Origin: Fontisphaera persica | GTDB taxonomy: Bacteria; Verrucomicrobiota; Verrucomicrobiia; Limisphaerales; Fontisphaeraceae | Direction of reading: 5' to 3' | Assembly: GCF_024832785.1 (NCBI RefSeq) | Contig: NZ_CP116615.1 | Location: 4,650,001-4,714,000 of the forward strand | Length of the DNA: 64,000 nt | In this document: positions 25,443 through 35,052 of the stretch, in pieces | Layout: each line of letters starts with the position of its first letter | Numbering within the stretch: the first letter of the stretch is position 1 | Program-made: the position numbers and the translations under genes | Notes under the pieces: model-generated | Databases searched by the model: none | What the model saw: only the letters and a program-made list of their open reading frames with translations | What the model was told of the DNA's origin: nothing

Positions 25443-26156
25443 ATGAAAAAAATCATCGCCCTCACCCTGGCCGTCACCGGCTGTGTTTGGTTCACCGGCT
25501 GCAACAAGACCGCCGAGCCGGATAACAGCGCGCTGGAAGCGGCGCGCAAGGACGCAGCGGCCGTTTCCAATCAGTTGACCGAGGTCAGCATGAAGCTCAA
25601 CCATTTTGAACAGATGGTGAAGGTGCTGGAGCTGGAGGTCACCAACCTGACCCACACGGTGCATCAATATTCCAACCGGGTGGTGGAATTGCGCGCGCAT
25701 TTGGCGGACCAGCAAAAGCAGCTCATTGCCGCGCAAACCGAGGTGCCCAAGCGCGATTTGCGCATTGCCGAATTGGAAAGCAAGCTTCAGGAGCAGGCGC
25801 TGCAGATGAGCCGGCTGATTGCGCAACTGGGGGAGGGTAACAGCCGGGTGCCGGTGCTGGAGAAACAACTGGCCGCGCTGGAGGAGCAAAAATCCCACTG
25901 GCAGGCGGACATGGCCCGGTTGAAGTATGAGCGGGATGAATTGCTCCGTTTGTGGGATGACGCGCAGGCGCTGGAGGCGCGATTAAACGTGGTGGACCCG
26001 CAGCGGCTGAAGAAAAACCTTCCCAAGGTGGATAAAAACACGCGCCTGACGCTTAGCCCGCAGGGCGGGGTGAAGGTAAGTCCCGCTTCGGCCATTCCGC
26101 CCGCCAAGTCGAAGGACAAGAAGCCCGCGGCCAAAACCACGGGGCAAAACTCCTGA
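25443..26156 (+). CDS. Coiled-coil lipoprotein, function unknown
   Basis: This 237-residue protein has a signal peptide ending in a lipobox-like WFTGCNK. Residues about 30-190 form one long heptad-patterned coiled coil (SNQLTEVSMKLNHFEQMVKV, AELESKLQEQALQMSRLI, LAALEEQKSHWQADMARLK). The Lys/Pro/Ala-rich tail ends KKPAAKTTGQNS, a possible cell-wall-contacting segment. ATG 25443 is chosen over the TTG at 25431. It sits between the Thr/Asn-rich lipoprotein and the convergent tail-specific protease gene. An envelope spacer or scaffold role is inferred. Confidence 0.75.
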   Translation: MKKIIALTLAVTGCVWFTGCNKTAEPDNSALEAARKDAAAVSNQLTEVSMKLNHFEQMVKVLELEVTNLTHTVHQYSNRVVELRAHLADQQKQLIAAQTEVPKRDLRIAELESKLQEQALQMSRLIAQLGEGNSRVPVLEKQLAALEEQKSHWQADMARLKYERDELLRLWDDAQALEARLNVVDPQRLKKNLPKVDKNTRLTLSPQGGVKVSPASAIPPAKSKDKKPAAKTTGQNS

Positions 26157-26328
26157 CCGCCAACCCTTCTGACGCCATCCGCAGGGTTCAACTTAGGCGG
26201 TTGGAAGAGCGGAGGAGTCAGGGCGATGGTGGCGTATTCAGTGACTTCCGCTGAGTGCGGCGCCATGCCCTTGCGCGCCTGCGGCCCTCGACCGGGCAGG
26301 GCGGGTTGGCACCAGACTTCGGTTAATC

Positions 26329-26392
26329 AAAAAACCATCGCCGGCGGTGGCCAGGCTGGCGAGTTATTCGCGCCCCGTTTTGCTGGCGATGG
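26329..26392 (-). terminator. Terminator-like hairpin overlapping the protease stop region
   Basis: On the minus strand CCATCGCC (26392-26385), inside the last codons of the protease gene, pairs with GGCGATGG (26342-26335). It is followed by six U residues (26334-26329). The loop is long (42 nt) and may fold further. The stem overlaps the coding end, which is unusual but known. Confidence 0.5.
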
Positions 26393-28589
26393 CTTTTTCC
26401 TTGCCCAGTAAATTGATGAGGTCCAGCAAAATGCGACGGGCTTCGTTGAGATGCGGGTCCACGTTGGGCACGGGCTCATCCTTGTCGGCGTCCGCGTCGT
26501 CCTCGCTCACCTCGACCGTGGCGCTGGCGGGGGGCTTGTTGGAAGCTGACGCCAGGAGGTTGGTCACCGCCATTGGCGGAGGCAGGCCGGGCTGGTCGGC
26601 CAATTTGAGGGTTAATTCGTACACTTTGTAATCGGGAGCCGGACGGGCCTTGAGTTCTTTTTTGCGGGCGGCGTTCCGTGCTTCCTGGTCGGCGCGCTCC
26701 TTGAGCCGTTCCGCTTCGTTCAGGGATACGGTTTTATCCTGTTTGAGCTTGAGGAAGCGGTCGGATTCCTGGCGAATCCAAACGAAGTCGGGGTCTTTGG
26801 CGGTGCGCTCCTCGCTGCGGCGGCGCAACTCGGTGAGGTAGGGGCTGACCAGGTTCACGGGGTCAAACTTGGCGGGGGGGATGGTGTCCCAGGACATGGC
26901 GCCAGGGATGGATGCCTCGCCCACTTCGGCGTGATTATTGACCGAGGGCAGAATGATGTCGGGGATGATGCCCTTGAGCTGGGTGGAGGAGCCGCTGGCG
27001 CGATAGAACTTGCGGATGGTGAATTTGAGCGCGCCGAGCGAATTGGTGGTGCGGGCGAAGCGGTTCAGCTCCTGCACGGTTTGGACGGTCCCCTTGCCGT
27101 GGGTGGAGGAATCGCCCACCACCACGGCGCGCCCATAATCTTGCAGAGCGCCGGCAAAAATCTCCGAGGCGGAGGCGCTGAAGCGGCTGGTCAGGATGAC
27201 CAGGGGACCGTCGTAGGCGACGGCGGGGTCGGTATCCTTGTCCACGGTGATGGTGCCGTCGGGGTCTTTAACCTGGACGACAGGGCCCTCCTTGATGAAG
27301 AGGCCGGTGAGGTTGATGGCTTCTTCCAAGGAGCCGCCTCCATTGCGGCGCAAATCCATGATGACGCCGGCGACTTTTTCCTGGGTTAATTTTTTGAGCA
27401 GCTTGGCGACGTCGGAGGTGGTGCTTTTGTGGCCGGCGGAACGGTCGGTCATGTCGGCATAGAAGGAGGGCAGGTCAATGACGCCCACGCGGATGCTGGA
27501 CTGGCCGTTGGCGGCGGGCAGCTCGAAGATTTTGGCCTTGGCTTCGGCGTCCTCCAGCTTGATTTCCTTGCGGACGAGGGTGACTTCTTTGCGGGCGGAG
27601 CTGTCGGAGGTGTTGGCGGGAAGGATTACCAGGCGGACGACGGTATCCTTGGGGCCGCGAATCATCTCGACGACCTTGTTAAGTTTCATGTCCACGACGT
27701 CCACAAAGTCATTGGTGCCCTGGGCCACCATGACGATGCGGTCCTTGGGCTTGATTTGGCCGGAGCGCTCCGCCGGCCCGCCGGGGCTGAGGGATTGGAT
27801 GGTGCAATAACCATCCTCCATGCTGAGCACGGCGCCGATGCCAAAGAGCGCCAGCTTCATGTTAATGTTAAAGTTTTCCAGGGTGGACTTGCTCATGTAT
27901 TCGGAGTGCGGGTCATAGACATGAGCCAGGGAGGAGAGGTAAATCTGCAAGACTTCCTGGGTTTCCAGTTCGCTCAAGGTACGCACCTGCCGGGCGTAGC
28001 GGCGCAGGATGGTTTTCTGGATTTCTTCGGGTGATTTTTTGGCAAGCTTTTCATTCAAATACTCCCACCGCAGGCGGGTGCGCCACAGGGCCTGGGCTTC
28101 CTGCATGTCCTTGGGGCGTTCGGCTTCGCGGCGGTTGGGGTTGAAGCGTTCCTGGGTGTCAAAAACAAACTTTTCGGTGGCCAGCAGGTTGGTTACATAG
28201 AGCGCCTGCTGCACGACGCGGTCCAGAAACCGCGCATAGATGATTTCCGCCGGCATGGAATCGCCCAGCACCTTGGTCAGGTGGTGCAGGGTGCGGCGGT
28301 ATTTGGAGAATTCCTCGACGTCGGATTGGAGGAACAACATGCGCTGGGGGTCCAGGGCGTCGAGGTAGCGGTCGAGGAATTTGGCGGCGATTTCCTGGTC
28401 GAAGGGTTTTTGGGCGTAGTGCATCCGCTCCAGGAGGGTGGCGGTGAGCCGGCAAATGAGCCGGTCATCCGGGCCGGGCAAACGCGGCACGTGATTGGTC
28501 TCGGCTTGTCCTAAAACCGAGAGGTCATCGGCAGCCCGGAGGGGACATACCGCCCATAGGAGGCATAACGCCAGTAAGAAACGCTTCAT
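26364..28589 (-). CDS. Carboxy-terminal (tail-specific) processing protease, S41 family
   Basis: This 741-residue protein of the long Prc type has a signal peptide (KRFLLALCLLWAVCPLRAAD), then an N-terminal helical domain. A PDZ domain at about residues 240-320 includes IGAVLSMEDGYCTIQSLSPGGPAE. The protease domain has the catalytic Ser in SRFSASASEIFAGALQ and the Lys in STHGKGTVQ, and a helical C-terminal domain follows. It degrades or trims periplasmic proteins from their C-termini. ATG 28589 is used; TTG two codons upstream is the alternative. A possible promoter lies at 28639-28668. Confidence 0.93.
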   Translation of the reverse strand: MKRFLLALCLLWAVCPLRAADDLSVLGQAETNHVPRLPGPDDRLICRLTATLLERMHYAQKPFDQEIAAKFLDRYLDALDPQRMLFLQSDVEEFSKYRRTLHHLTKVLGDSMPAEIIYARFLDRVVQQALYVTNLLATEKFVFDTQERFNPNRREAERPKDMQEAQALWRTRLRWEYLNEKLAKKSPEEIQKTILRRYARQVRTLSELETQEVLQIYLSSLAHVYDPHSEYMSKSTLENFNINMKLALFGIGAVLSMEDGYCTIQSLSPGGPAERSGQIKPKDRIVMVAQGTNDFVDVVDMKLNKVVEMIRGPKDTVVRLVILPANTSDSSARKEVTLVRKEIKLEDAEAKAKIFELPAANGQSSIRVGVIDLPSFYADMTDRSAGHKSTTSDVAKLLKKLTQEKVAGVIMDLRRNGGGSLEEAINLTGLFIKEGPVVQVKDPDGTITVDKDTDPAVAYDGPLVILTSRFSASASEIFAGALQDYGRAVVVGDSSTHGKGTVQTVQELNRFARTTNSLGALKFTIRKFYRASGSSTQLKGIIPDIILPSVNNHAEVGEASIPGAMSWDTIPPAKFDPVNLVSPYLTELRRRSEERTAKDPDFVWIRQESDRFLKLKQDKTVSLNEAERLKERADQEARNAARKKELKARPAPDYKVYELTLKLADQPGLPPPMAVTNLLASASNKPPASATVEVSEDDADADKDEPVPNVDPHLNEARRILLDLINLLGKEKAIASKTGRE

Positions 28590-28902
28590 GCTCAAACTTC
28601 AGCCTGCCCCGGGCCTCATGGCGGGGGCAGCGCGCTCTAATTTACATGCTATTTATCACAAATGCCAAAAGATTGTCTTGCGTAAAGTGCCGGAAAGAAC
28701 GCCCTCCTCCATCGCCAGGGGAGTGAAGGGGAGCGGCTGGCGGACCTGCCCGGAACCATGCCTGGCCGATACGGGCAGGGATAGCGATTGGGAGCAGTTG
28801 AGCGAGCGCAAGCTGAGCCTCAGGCGGAGAAGTGGTTCTTCCAACCTGTTGGTGGGCGGACAGCCGCTTTGGCTCAGGTGTCCAAGGCTGGCGGTTGAGG
28901 GC
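28590..28902. other. Intergenic region upstream of the protease gene
   Basis: No gene is seen. It holds the protease promoter candidate; the remainder is GC-rich and without visible motifs up to the end of the Ig/BNR gene. Confidence 0.4.
28639..28668 (-). promoter_or_regulatory. Sigma-70-type promoter candidate for the protease gene
   Basis: On the minus strand TTGGCA (28668-28663) is separated by 18 bases from TAAATT (28644-28639), about 50 bases before the start codon. The surrounding block is the only AT-rich part of this gap. Confidence 0.45.
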
Positions 28903-31617
28903 TCAGGGCATTTCAAGCCGGATGCGCAGGAATTGGACGGGCTGCGCGGTGGCACTGACGGGTGAGCGCAAGAACACGCGCTCCCTGCCGCCGCCCAGGT
29001 CGAAAACGGTTTCCACTGGCGCCCCGAGTAGTTGATTGAAGGTGGGTGTTGCAGAAATCTGGGCAGACAGGGTTACCCCTGTGGTTCCCCTTTGCCGCAC
29101 GAACGAAATGGCTGGAAACTTTTCCGCGCCCACCTGCACGTGGGCGGCTGTGGGCCGGTTGCCGGAGGCGGCATCGGAGGGGTTGCTGCCAAAGTAGTAT
29201 TCAAAGATGTTGGGGATGCCGTCGCCGTCGGCGTCGGCGCCGGCGGCCTGATGGGCTTGGGCCAGGCCGAATTGGGTGACCCACTCGGCAAAGCCGCCCG
29301 TGGAGGCCGGCTGGCTGACACCGGCAAAGAGGCGGTGAGGGCCGCGGGGCTGGGAGGAGGTGGTGAGGTAGAGATAGCCGCGGGGGTCATAGGCCAGGCT
29401 GATAACGTTGCCCGAGCCGGTGTTGTTCACAAAAGACAGGTCTTCCTGGCCGTTGGGAAGCAGGCGCAGGTAGCCGGCGTTGTTGTTGGTGCCGTACCGG
29501 GAGAAAGTGCCGCCGAAGTAAAGCTTGTTGCTTTCGCCGAGGGCCATGCCGTTGACAAAAGAATTAAATCTGAGGTTGGCGGGATTAAAATTGGTGTCCA
29601 CGACGCCCTGGGCCGTGAGCATGGTGGGGTAGGCGGTGTTATTGCCCACCAGAGCCAGGATTTTATCGGGCGGCAGGGAGTAGAATTTGGTGGTGCCATC
29701 GGTGAGGGGGGCGGTGGGGGCGAAGGCTGGGTCACGGGTCAATGTCGGCGTCAATTTCACCAGCCCGCTGTTTTGGTAAAGTTGGGTGCCTGACCAGGCG
29801 GTGAAGGCGCCGTGCACAAAGAGATTGGTGCCGGAGGCTACGGCGACGTTGTAGATGGAAGAATTGGGGCCGTTGGTGAGGAAATTAAAAGCGGTTTCCA
29901 CCACGCCGGCGTAGTTGATTAACACCAGATACCAGGCGGTGTTGGTGCTGATGCCCGCGTTGGTGACGGCGGTGAAGTCACCCCCCACAAAATAACCGCG
30001 GCCCGGCCATTCGGTGACGGTGCGGATGGTGCCGTTGGCGGTCATTTGGTTGAAGGTGGGGTCATTGGCGAGGGTGTCGGGAAGAATGCGCCACAGACGC
30101 TGGGGCGAGCCACTGACCAGCAACACGCGGTTGCTGCTGTCCCGCAGGCTGAAGCTGGTAAAAGTGTTCACGCCGCTGACGGTGCGGCTGGCCAGGGTGG
30201 CGCCCTCCGGGCTGAGGCGGTAAAACGCGTTGTTATTAAAAACCAGCAGCTCGCCATTGGGCAGCAGTTGCAACTGCCCGCCGAGGTTGAGTGAAGGGTA
30301 GGTGATGTCCCTGCGGCCTTCCTCACGCAAAACCACAGTGACATTGGCCACCGTGCTGGTCACCACGCCGCGGCTGCCGGTGACCATGACGCGGTAGCTG
30401 CCGCTGTCATTGGTGGCGGCGGGGGCCACGGAATAAACCGCGCTGGTGGCGTCGGGAATATTCACGCCATTTCGCTGCCATTGGTAGGAGAGATTCACGC
30501 CGCCCGCCGTCACGGAAAGCGACAGCGGCTGGCCGGCGATGAGGTTGACGTTGGTGGGGGGGTGATGGGCGATTTGGGTGGTGGGGGTGAAATCCATCCC
30601 GGCGATGTTCAAGCGATACAGTTTTTGTGGGCCGGGCACATGCAGAAAAAGGTAATCTCCCAGCCGGACGATGCGACTATCCAACACCGTGACGGCCAGG
30701 CCATTGGTGGGCAGCGGGTCCCAGGTAAGTCCGTCGGTGGCGGAAAATTTGAGGTTGTCGGCGCCGAAATAGCCCAGACCCGCCGCGGCGAAGAGCAGGT
30801 TGCCGTCACCGGAAATGTCGTTGGCCCGGCCGCCTTTGAGGCCGGTATGGGATTTCCAGGTTGCTCCGCTGTCGTCCGAGTAATAAACGAAATCGCCTGG
30901 GGCCAGCAGCAGCCGTCCGCGGTGGTAGTAAAGGAAACTGGCGCCGCCTGGGTAGGAGGTCAGGGGTGACCAGGACTGTCCCTGGTTGGTGCTGCGATGG
31001 ATGGTGGCCAGGGGGCGCAGGAAGAAAGCGGTGCCATTGGCGGCCACCACGGTGCAGGGCAGGCCAATGCCGCCCAGTCCGTTGGTGCGCTGCTGCCAGT
31101 CGGCGCCGTTGGTGGAAACCATGGCGCCCCCAATGGCGGCGGCCACGTAATAAGTGCCGGTGGCAGGGTCGTAGGTGATGTCGTCGGCCTGATTGCCCGT
31201 GGTGAGGAGAGGAAAGCCGCTGGAGCTTTTCACCCACACGGATTGCCCGGGCGTGAGGCGGTGGAGCGTGGCAAAACCTTCGTTCACCGCGCGGCTGCCG
31301 GGGTCCGAGCCCAACCATACGAAGCCGTTGACGTATTTGATGAAACGGTGCCCGATATTGGTCAGTGAGTAGGTGGCATCCTGCACGGTGTTCAAGGGCT
31401 GGAAAGTGGCTCCATTATCGGCTGAGACATAGACGCCGGTTGTGCCCAGCACATAAAGCCGCTGGCCGTCGGTGTCCATGGGGCGGTGGTTGCCCATGGA
31501 CAAGGGGCCGGGGACGTTGGGGGTGATGTCCTGCCAGGTTTGGGCGTGGAGGAGGGTTACGAGGGTGGTGGATAATAAACCAGCGAAAAGAAAGCCCTGC
31601 CGTGTACTGCTGACCAT
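28903..31617 (-). CDS. Large secreted protein with BNR/Ig-like domains and calcium-repeat motif
   Basis: This protein of about 904 residues has a signal peptide (LFAGLLSTTLVTLLHAQ). The N-terminal half has sialidase/VPS10-type beta-propeller features (VYVSADNGATF, RSTNQGQSWSPL, YYSDDSGATWKS). An immunoglobulin-like domain follows at about residues 360-450 (LSYQWQRNGVNIPDATSAVY, GSYRVMVTG), then a second repeat region of delta-60/propeller character. A thrombospondin-type-3-like segment (DADGDGIPNIFEYYFGSNP) comes next, and the C-terminal beta domain ends FLRIRLEMP. This is a typical Verrucomicrobia cell-surface protein. The substrate or ligand is unknown. ATG 31617 fits the signal peptide better than the TTG at 31677. 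Confidence 0.83.
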   Translation of the reverse strand: MVSSTRQGFLFAGLLSTTLVTLLHAQTWQDITPNVPGPLSMGNHRPMDTDGQRLYVLGTTGVYVSADNGATFQPLNTVQDATYSLTNIGHRFIKYVNGFVWLGSDPGSRAVNEGFATLHRLTPGQSVWVKSSSGFPLLTTGNQADDITYDPATGTYYVAAAIGGAMVSTNGADWQQRTNGLGGIGLPCTVVAANGTAFFLRPLATIHRSTNQGQSWSPLTSYPGGASFLYYHRGRLLLAPGDFVYYSDDSGATWKSHTGLKGGRANDISGDGNLLFAAAGLGYFGADNLKFSATDGLTWDPLPTNGLAVTVLDSRIVRLGDYLFLHVPGPQKLYRLNIAGMDFTPTTQIAHHPPTNVNLIAGQPLSLSVTAGGVNLSYQWQRNGVNIPDATSAVYSVAPAATNDSGSYRVMVTGSRGVVTSTVANVTVVLREEGRRDITYPSLNLGGQLQLLPNGELLVFNNNAFYRLSPEGATLASRTVSGVNTFTSFSLRDSSNRVLLVSGSPQRLWRILPDTLANDPTFNQMTANGTIRTVTEWPGRGYFVGGDFTAVTNAGISTNTAWYLVLINYAGVVETAFNFLTNGPNSSIYNVAVASGTNLFVHGAFTAWSGTQLYQNSGLVKLTPTLTRDPAFAPTAPLTDGTTKFYSLPPDKILALVGNNTAYPTMLTAQGVVDTNFNPANLRFNSFVNGMALGESNKLYFGGTFSRYGTNNNAGYLRLLPNGQEDLSFVNNTGSGNVISLAYDPRGYLYLTTSSQPRGPHRLFAGVSQPASTGGFAEWVTQFGLAQAHQAAGADADGDGIPNIFEYYFGSNPSDAASGNRPTAAHVQVGAEKFPAISFVRQRGTTGVTLSAQISATPTFNQLLGAPVETVFDLGGGRERVFLRSPVSATAQPVQFLRIRLEMP

Positions 31618-31798
31618 AAATAATATTAATGCTTGAGTTAAGCCGGCGAAAAGTAGCGCCAAATATTTTGCTGTCAAAGGGTGCCGGGGGAAGGCCCGCG
31701 GTGAAGGGGGTTCAGGCTGGGGCGCGATTTAAGATTGCAGAATTGCGGCCAGTTGTTTCTACTGCGCCCACACCGCCGGAAAGCAGGGCGGTGGGACT

Positions 31799-32977
31799 AT
31801 GGCAACCTTTGAAGCACAGCGTTTTGTCGCGAGCCACGTGCGCAGCATACCGCGCTCGGGCATTCGCGATTTTTTTGACATCGTCCAGGGGATGAAGGAT
31901 GTGATTTCCCTGGGGGTGGGCGAACCGGATTTTGTCACGCCGTGGCACATACGGGAGGCTGCCATTTACGCGCTGGAGAAGGGGCGCACGACGTACACCT
32001 CGAATCTGGGGCTGCCGCGCTTGCGCGCCGTGCTGGCGGAGCATCTGGCGGAGCGGTTTGGGGTGAAGTACCAGCCGCAAACGCAAATTCTCATTGCCGT
32101 GGGAGTGAGCGAGGCGATGGATTTGGCGCTGCGCGCGCTGGTAAATCCGGGCGATGAGGTCATTTACCATGAGCCTTGTTATGTGAGCTATTCGCCGAGC
32201 ATCGTTTTGGCGTATGGGGTGCCGGTGGCGGTGTCGTGCCGTCCGGAGGATGGTTTTTCGGTGACAGCGGAGGCCATTGAGCGGGCCATTACGCCGCGCA
32301 GCAAGGTGTTAATCCTGAATTTTCCCACCAACCCCACCGGGGGGACGATGACGCGGGAGGAATTGTTGAAGATAGCCGAAGTGGCCTGCCGCCATAATCT
32401 GGTGGTGTTGACGGACGAGATTTATTCGGAGCTGACCTTTGAGGGCGAGCACGTCAGCATTGCCGCGCTGCCGGGGATGGAGGAGCGCACGATTTTCCTG
32501 CATGGTTTTTCCAAGGCGTATGCGATGACCGGTTTTCGGATTGGTTATGCCTGCGGCCCGGCGGAGTTGATTGAGGCGATGATGAAGATTCATCAGTACT
32601 CCATGCTGTGCGCGAGCATCATCAGCCAGGAGGCGGCCATTGAGGCAATTCTGCATGGGCGCGGGGACACCGAGCGGATGCGGGAGCAATACCGCCTGCG
32701 GCGGAATGTCATTGTCAAGGCGCTCAACGACATGGGGCTGAGCTGCCATTTGCCGCGGGGTTCGTTTTATGCTTTTCCGTGCATTCGCAGCACGGGCTTG
32801 AGCAGCAAGGAGTTTGCCGTGCGCTTGTTGCAGGAGGAAAAGGTGGCATGCGTGCCCGGCGGCGCTTTTGGGCCGACGGGGGAGGGGTTCGTGCGCTGTT
32901 GCTTTGCGACGTCCCTGGAGCAGATTGAGGAGGCCATGCGGCGCATGGCGCGGTTTGTGGAGCGCGTGCGGCGGTAA
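31799..32977 (+). CDS. Class I/II pyridoxal-phosphate aminotransferase
   Basis: This 392-residue fold-type I enzyme has SLGVGEPDFVTP at the N-terminus and YTSNLGLPRLRAVLAEHL. FPTNPTGGTM carries the Asn of the PLP pocket, LTDEIYSEL the Asp contacting the pyridine nitrogen, and HGFSKAYAMTGFRIGY the PLP-binding Lys, with Arg nearby. It resembles archaeal and thermophile aspartate/aromatic aminotransferases of the PatA/AraT type. The amino donor cannot be assigned. DapL-type hallmarks are absent, so it is probably not the diaminopimelate aminotransferase. It stands alone, followed by a 9-bp hairpin (32985-33005 region) without a T run. Confidence 0.9.
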   Translation: MATFEAQRFVASHVRSIPRSGIRDFFDIVQGMKDVISLGVGEPDFVTPWHIREAAIYALEKGRTTYTSNLGLPRLRAVLAEHLAERFGVKYQPQTQILIAVGVSEAMDLALRALVNPGDEVIYHEPCYVSYSPSIVLAYGVPVAVSCRPEDGFSVTAEAIERAITPRSKVLILNFPTNPTGGTMTREELLKIAEVACRHNLVVLTDEIYSELTFEGEHVSIAALPGMEERTIFLHGFSKAYAMTGFRIGYACGPAELIEAMMKIHQYSMLCASIISQEAAIEAILHGRGDTERMREQYRLRRNVIVKALNDMGLSCHLPRGSFYAFPCIRSTGLSSKEFAVRLLQEEKVACVPGGAFGPTGEGFVRCCFATSLEQIEEAMRRMARFVERVRR

Positions 32978-33097
32978 GCTGGAGCCGGTGGAGCGGTCCA
33001 CTGGCCGCACAGCATGAGGGGGCGCCCGGGCGCCGCTTTACATTTTTTCCTTTTCCAACCGCGGAGTGTCCGCGCACAATCCCGGCGTCATTTCAGG

Positions 33098-34762
33098 ATG
33101 CTCACCACGTTGCGCATTAAAAATCTGGCGCTGGTCGAGGAGCTCACCCTCGAGCTGGCGCCCGGGCTGACGGTGATTACTGGCGAGACCGGCGCCGGCA
33201 AATCCATGCTCATAGGCGCGCTTAATCTGGTGCTGGGGGAGCGGGCGGACCGCACACTCCTGCGCGCGGGCTGCGAGCAGTGCGTGGTGGAGGCGGTGTT
33301 TGAAGTGGGCCAACTGCGCGCCCCCCTCAAGGCATTGCTGGAGGAAAATGGCCTGGAACCTTGTGAAGGCGGGGAACTGCTGCTCAAGCGGGTGTTTACC
33401 GCTGCCGGCGCCAACCGCCAGTTCATCAACGGCTCGCCCGCCGCCCTGGCCATACTGGCTGAGCTGGGCCAATGGTTGGTGGACATTCACGGCCCGCATG
33501 ATCATCAGTCGCTGTTGCATCCGGCCCGGCAGCTTGAATTGCTGGACGCCTTTGGCCGGTTGGAGCCACAGCGGCAGGCGTTTGCCGAGGCTTTGCGGCG
33601 CCGCCAGGAGCTGTTGTCGGCCCGGGCGGCGCTCATTGTGGATGAACGCACTTATGCCCAGCGCCTGGATTTGCTGCGCCATCAAGTCCGCGAAATCACC
33701 GCTGCCCGCCTGCAGCCTGGCGAAGAGGAAACCCTGGCCGCCGAGCATGCCCGCGCCAGCAATGCCGCCCGCCTGGCCGAGCTGGCCCAGGGGGCGCTGG
33801 AGGCGCTGGCGGAGAGCGATGAAGCGGCGCTCTCGCGGCTGGGAGCGGTGGGCCGCGCCTTGCAGGAATTGCAGCGGCTGGATGCCACCGCCGCGCCGCT
33901 CGCTGTGGCCCATCAGGAGGCGGTGGAGCGGTTGCAGGAGCTGCAACGGGAGCTGCGGCATTACGCGGACCATCTCGATTTGGACCCGGGGCGGTTGCAG
34001 GAGCTGGAGGAGCGGGTCAACCTGCTGCACTCCCTGCGCCGCAAATATGGCGCCACGGTGGAGCAAATCCTCGAGTTTGGCCGGCAGGCCGCGCAGGAGT
34101 TGCAACAGCTTGAGCAGCGCGACGTGGAGCTGGAGCGCCTGCAGCGTGAGCTGGCGGAGGTGGAGAAGGCGTTGAAACGCGCCGGGGCGGAGTTGACGCG
34201 CCTGCGGCAACAAAGCATTCCCCGCCTGTGCCGGGCGGTGGCGGCTCAGCTCAAGGATTTGGGCTTCAAGGAAAGCCGCCTGGAAGCCACGCTGGCCACT
34301 GGGGAGGCCGTGGAGGCGGCGACGTTGAGCGGGCTTGACACGGTGGAGTTTTTATTCGCTCCCAACCCGGGGGAACCGCCGCGGCCGCTGCGGGCCATTG
34401 CCTCCAGCGGGGAAATGGCGCGGGTGATGCTGGCCATTAAAACGGTGCTGGCGGAGGAGGACCGGGTGCCGGTGCTGGTTTTTGATGAAGTGGACGCCAA
34501 TGTGGGTGGCGAGACGGCCCGGGCGGTGGGTGAGAAAATGGCCCATATTGCCCGCCGGCATCAGGTCTTGTGCATTACCCATCTTCCGCAAGTGGCGGCC
34601 GCCGCCACGCACCATTACCGGGTAACCAAGGAGACTGTGGGGGGACGCACGGTGACGCGCATCGAACGCCTCGATAAAAAAGGACGCATTGAGGAGTTGA
34701 CCCGAATGTTGGGCGGGGGGACGGCAGCGCGCCGCCACGCGGAAGAGATGATTCAGCCTTGA
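33098..34762 (+). CDS. recN: DNA repair protein RecN
   Basis: This 554-residue SMC-like ATPase begins LTTLRIKNLALVEELTLELAPG, then the Walker A GETGAGKSML. The signature segment has INGSPA and VDIHGPHDHQSLL. A long coiled coil runs through about residues 160-380. The C-terminal half has IASSGEMARVMLAIK (ABC signature) and VLVFDEVDANVGG (Walker B), then CITHLPQVAA. It acts at double-strand breaks with RecA. The length is normal for the family. ATG 33098 is exact for the family N-terminus; the upstream frame is not conserved in character. Confidence 0.96.
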   Translation: MLTTLRIKNLALVEELTLELAPGLTVITGETGAGKSMLIGALNLVLGERADRTLLRAGCEQCVVEAVFEVGQLRAPLKALLEENGLEPCEGGELLLKRVFTAAGANRQFINGSPAALAILAELGQWLVDIHGPHDHQSLLHPARQLELLDAFGRLEPQRQAFAEALRRRQELLSARAALIVDERTYAQRLDLLRHQVREITAARLQPGEEETLAAEHARASNAARLAELAQGALEALAESDEAALSRLGAVGRALQELQRLDATAAPLAVAHQEAVERLQELQRELRHYADHLDLDPGRLQELEERVNLLHSLRRKYGATVEQILEFGRQAAQELQQLEQRDVELERLQRELAEVEKALKRAGAELTRLRQQSIPRLCRAVAAQLKDLGFKESRLEATLATGEAVEAATLSGLDTVEFLFAPNPGEPPRPLRAIASSGEMARVMLAIKTVLAEEDRVPVLVFDEVDANVGGETARAVGEKMAHIARRHQVLCITHLPQVAAAATHHYRVTKETVGGRTVTRIERLDKKGRIEELTRMLGGGTAARRHAEEMIQP

Positions 34763-35005
34763 AGCGAGCCGACGGGGAGTGGGGAAGCGGAAAAGTTTTC
34801 GCATGACGCGGAGGGGCGGGCCGGGTTCACCTGCTTCAATCAAGTCCTTTGGATTTGGAGGAAGAAGAGTGGAAGGGAGAACTGTGCCAAAAAATGCAGG
34901 TGAAGCGCCAAATTGACACACTTTAATGGGTTTCAAGGAATGGACAGCCAGCCATTAAATGCTCCAAGTTGTTCATTATCAGCAACATAAAAGAAATTGC
35001 GGTGA
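34763..35005. other. Upstream region of dnaK with distant inverted repeat
   Basis: No gene is seen. TTCACCTGC (34826-34834) and GCAGGTGAA (34896-34904) are perfect 9-bp inverted copies 61 bases apart. They sit about 100-180 bases upstream of the sigma-54 promoter at 35006, in the range used by enhancer-binding proteins. A TTGACA occurs at 34913 but without a good -10. No CIRCE element (TTAGCACTC-N9-GAGTGCTAA) was found. Confidence 0.45.
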
Positions 35006-35021
35006 TGGCACCGTGATTGCT
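35006..35021 (+). promoter_or_regulatory. Sigma-54 (-24/-12) promoter of dnaK
   Basis: TGGCACCGTGATTGCT matches the RpoN consensus TGGCAC-N5-TTGCW at every fixed position. GG is at 35007-35008 and GC at 35019-35020, 10 bases apart. Transcription would start near 35032, giving a leader of about 20 nt that includes AGG (35044-35046) before ATG 35053. Confidence 0.75.
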
Positions 35022-35052
35022 TGGGAGAGGGTGGATTTAACATAGGTTGACT

